Below are positions 17,757 to 18,791 of a DNA stretch of 18,791 nt, piece by piece. The notes under the pieces were generated by a model that saw only the letters and a program-made list of their open reading frames with translations, was not told the DNA's origin and searched no databases. A program made the position numbers and the translations under genes. How positions within the stretch are numbered: position 1 is the first letter of the stretch; each line of letters begins with the position of its first letter. This DNA comes from Fomitopsis serialis (lineage: Eukaryota > Basidiomycota > Agaricomycetes > Polyporales > Fomitopsidaceae), in the NCBI RefSeq assembly GCF_022376445.1, contig NW_025955606.1, forward strand, positions 1-18,791, in the 5' to 3' direction.

Positions 17757-18791
17757 ATGACGGCCCTACACCGGGACAGCCTGTTAGCGGAGTTACATAA
17801 GCAACTTGATCTCCGAAACGCGTGCGCAAATCTCGACGCGCGCGACGCGCTCGACGCGTCGCGTCGCCTGTGCTCGCGCCCTCCTTACTTCCACCATAGA
17901 TCCTGTATATCACACCCTTGCTCTAACATAATGCAAGGCCCTGACACACAAGGGCCGTTGTCGCCCTCTTTCACATCGTTCTGCTCCCCCGAAGGCATCG
18001 CATTCTGCCGCAATGTTGCATCGAAGAACTTGCCGTGGGACCCACACGACTACCAACTCGAGGGGGCTTGCAAAGCCTTGGACGGCACCGACGTCTTCGC
18101 AATCACGCCTACGGATCAGGGAAGACGGGCTTTTTGCTTGTCTACATCCTCGTGGCTCAGGCTATCGCAAATGACCCGGCGCTGTGCCCGGAAGCCTTAC
18201 GGACGCGCTTCAAACCGGACCCGTGCATGCTCGTTATCTGCCCTACAAAAGCACTGGAGCATGACATGGTGAGTTGACTATAATGAGATGTTGTCTGTGC
18301 AGTGTGTCTGACTCGGTTATACTAGGAACCGAAGTTTCAGGCTGCAGGCCTCAGTACTCTAGTGATCAACGCAAACACCACAAAGGCGGCGCTCGCGACG
18401 CGGCGAGAGGGCAGCCTTTGGAAGGTTGCTTGTTCGAAGAAGGCGGTGATTCTTCTGTCGCCAGAGCAGCTCGCTACGCCTGGATTCTCCTTCCTCGTCA
18501 ATGACCCTGCCTTCGCGGCGCGCATCATGGCTCTGAACGTCGACGAGGCCCATCTGCTGGACAGCTGGGGGGCACAATTCCGACCGCTCTTTCGGGAGAT
18601 TGGGAACGTTCGCGCTCGGGTGCCAGGGAACCCCGTTCTCATCGCGTTAACCGCTACGATCTGCCCGGTCCACAGACGCTGGTCGATGAAGTTGAACAGC
18701 TGCTCGACCGTGAGGCTTGCACGCTTGCTCTCTCGCAGGAGCCGCTGCTTCTCGCAACATCGAAGGCCGTCACATCGCAATCCACCGCCTC
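17757..18791 (+). pseudogene. RecQ-like DEAD/DEAH-box helicase, frameshifted and cut by the window end
   Basis: Only the N-terminal ATPase half is present. It reads LPWDPHDYQLEGACKALDGT (a Q-motif-like start), then VFAITPT, where the frame slips by one base at about 18113; the Walker A GSGKTGFLLVYIL continues in the next frame. Motif Ia is CMLVICPTKALEHDM. A 57-nt intron (18269-18325, GTGAGT, CTGAC branch site, ACTAG) joins to EPKFQAAGL, then LLSPEQL, the DEAH box in LNVDEAHLLDSWG, and ALTAT (motif III). A second slip is likely at about 18660, where LPGPQTLVDEVEQLL follows in another frame. The start is tentative: ATG 17757 or 17931. RecQ-type helicases unwind DNA 3'-5'; basidiomycetes carry many degenerate copies. 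It is a pseudogene unless the two single-base gaps are sequencing errors. Confidence 0.75.
18269..18325 (+). other. Intron in the helicase gene
   Basis: GTGAGT donor right after HDM, CTGAC branch site near 18308-18312, and ACTAG acceptor before GAACCGAAG. The join keeps the helicase frame (HDM-EPKFQ). A well-formed intron suggests the gene was functional until recently. Confidence 0.7.

Overview
The window looks like nuclear DNA of a basidiomycete fungus, most likely an agaricomycete of the polypore type. The genes have many short introns (about 50-75 nt) with GTGAGT/GTGCGT donors and CTGAC/CTAAC-like branch sites. The protein families are also typical: multi-copy BTB/POZ proteins, a 12-helix MFS transporter and a RecQ-like helicase. 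There are no bacterial operons, no Shine-Dalgarno-led gene chains, no rRNA, no CRISPR array and no convincing tRNA. All assignments come from reading the sequence; no database search was run.

Bases 1-9020 hold a head-to-tail, plus-strand tandem array of five BTB/POZ-domain genes and the decayed last exon of a sixth. Every member has the same four-exon plan: a tiny exon 1 ending in Ser-Glu-Arg, a BTB exon, a 51-codon exon, and a last exon with an HKGG-like motif and a CxxC motif. Intron phases are always 1, 2, 0. Copies 1, 2, 4 and 5 can be spliced into open proteins of 259-263 aa. Copy 3 is broken by one extra G in a six-G run. Copy 4 carries a 475-bp insertion in intron 2 with the hallmarks of a solo LTR (TG...CA ends, 5-bp GATAT target duplication, internal TATA box). 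Spacing between copies is about 430-460 bp, except between copies 4 and 5, where about 1.1 kb of extra unassigned DNA lies.

Bases 9093-13418 (minus strand) hold two genes in the same orientation. The first is an unrecognised protein of about 389 aa with a basic start and acidic tail, apparently with one frameshift. The second is a nine-exon MFS transporter (588 aa) whose exon joins all keep frame.

Bases 13419-17756 are gene-poor. No ORF there could be tied to a family; the most striking element is a 30-bp near-perfect palindrome at 14351-14380. From 17757 to the window end runs the first part of a RecQ-like DEAD/DEAH-box helicase, frameshifted in its Walker A motif and again after motif III.

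The array looks like a lineage-specific family evolving by tandem duplication, frameshift decay and transposon insertion. If the proteins act as many BTB proteins do, they would be substrate adaptors or dimerising scaffolds, but nothing here shows their targets. Several single-base frameshifts occur in otherwise well-preserved genes, so draft-assembly indels are a real alternative to true pseudogenes.
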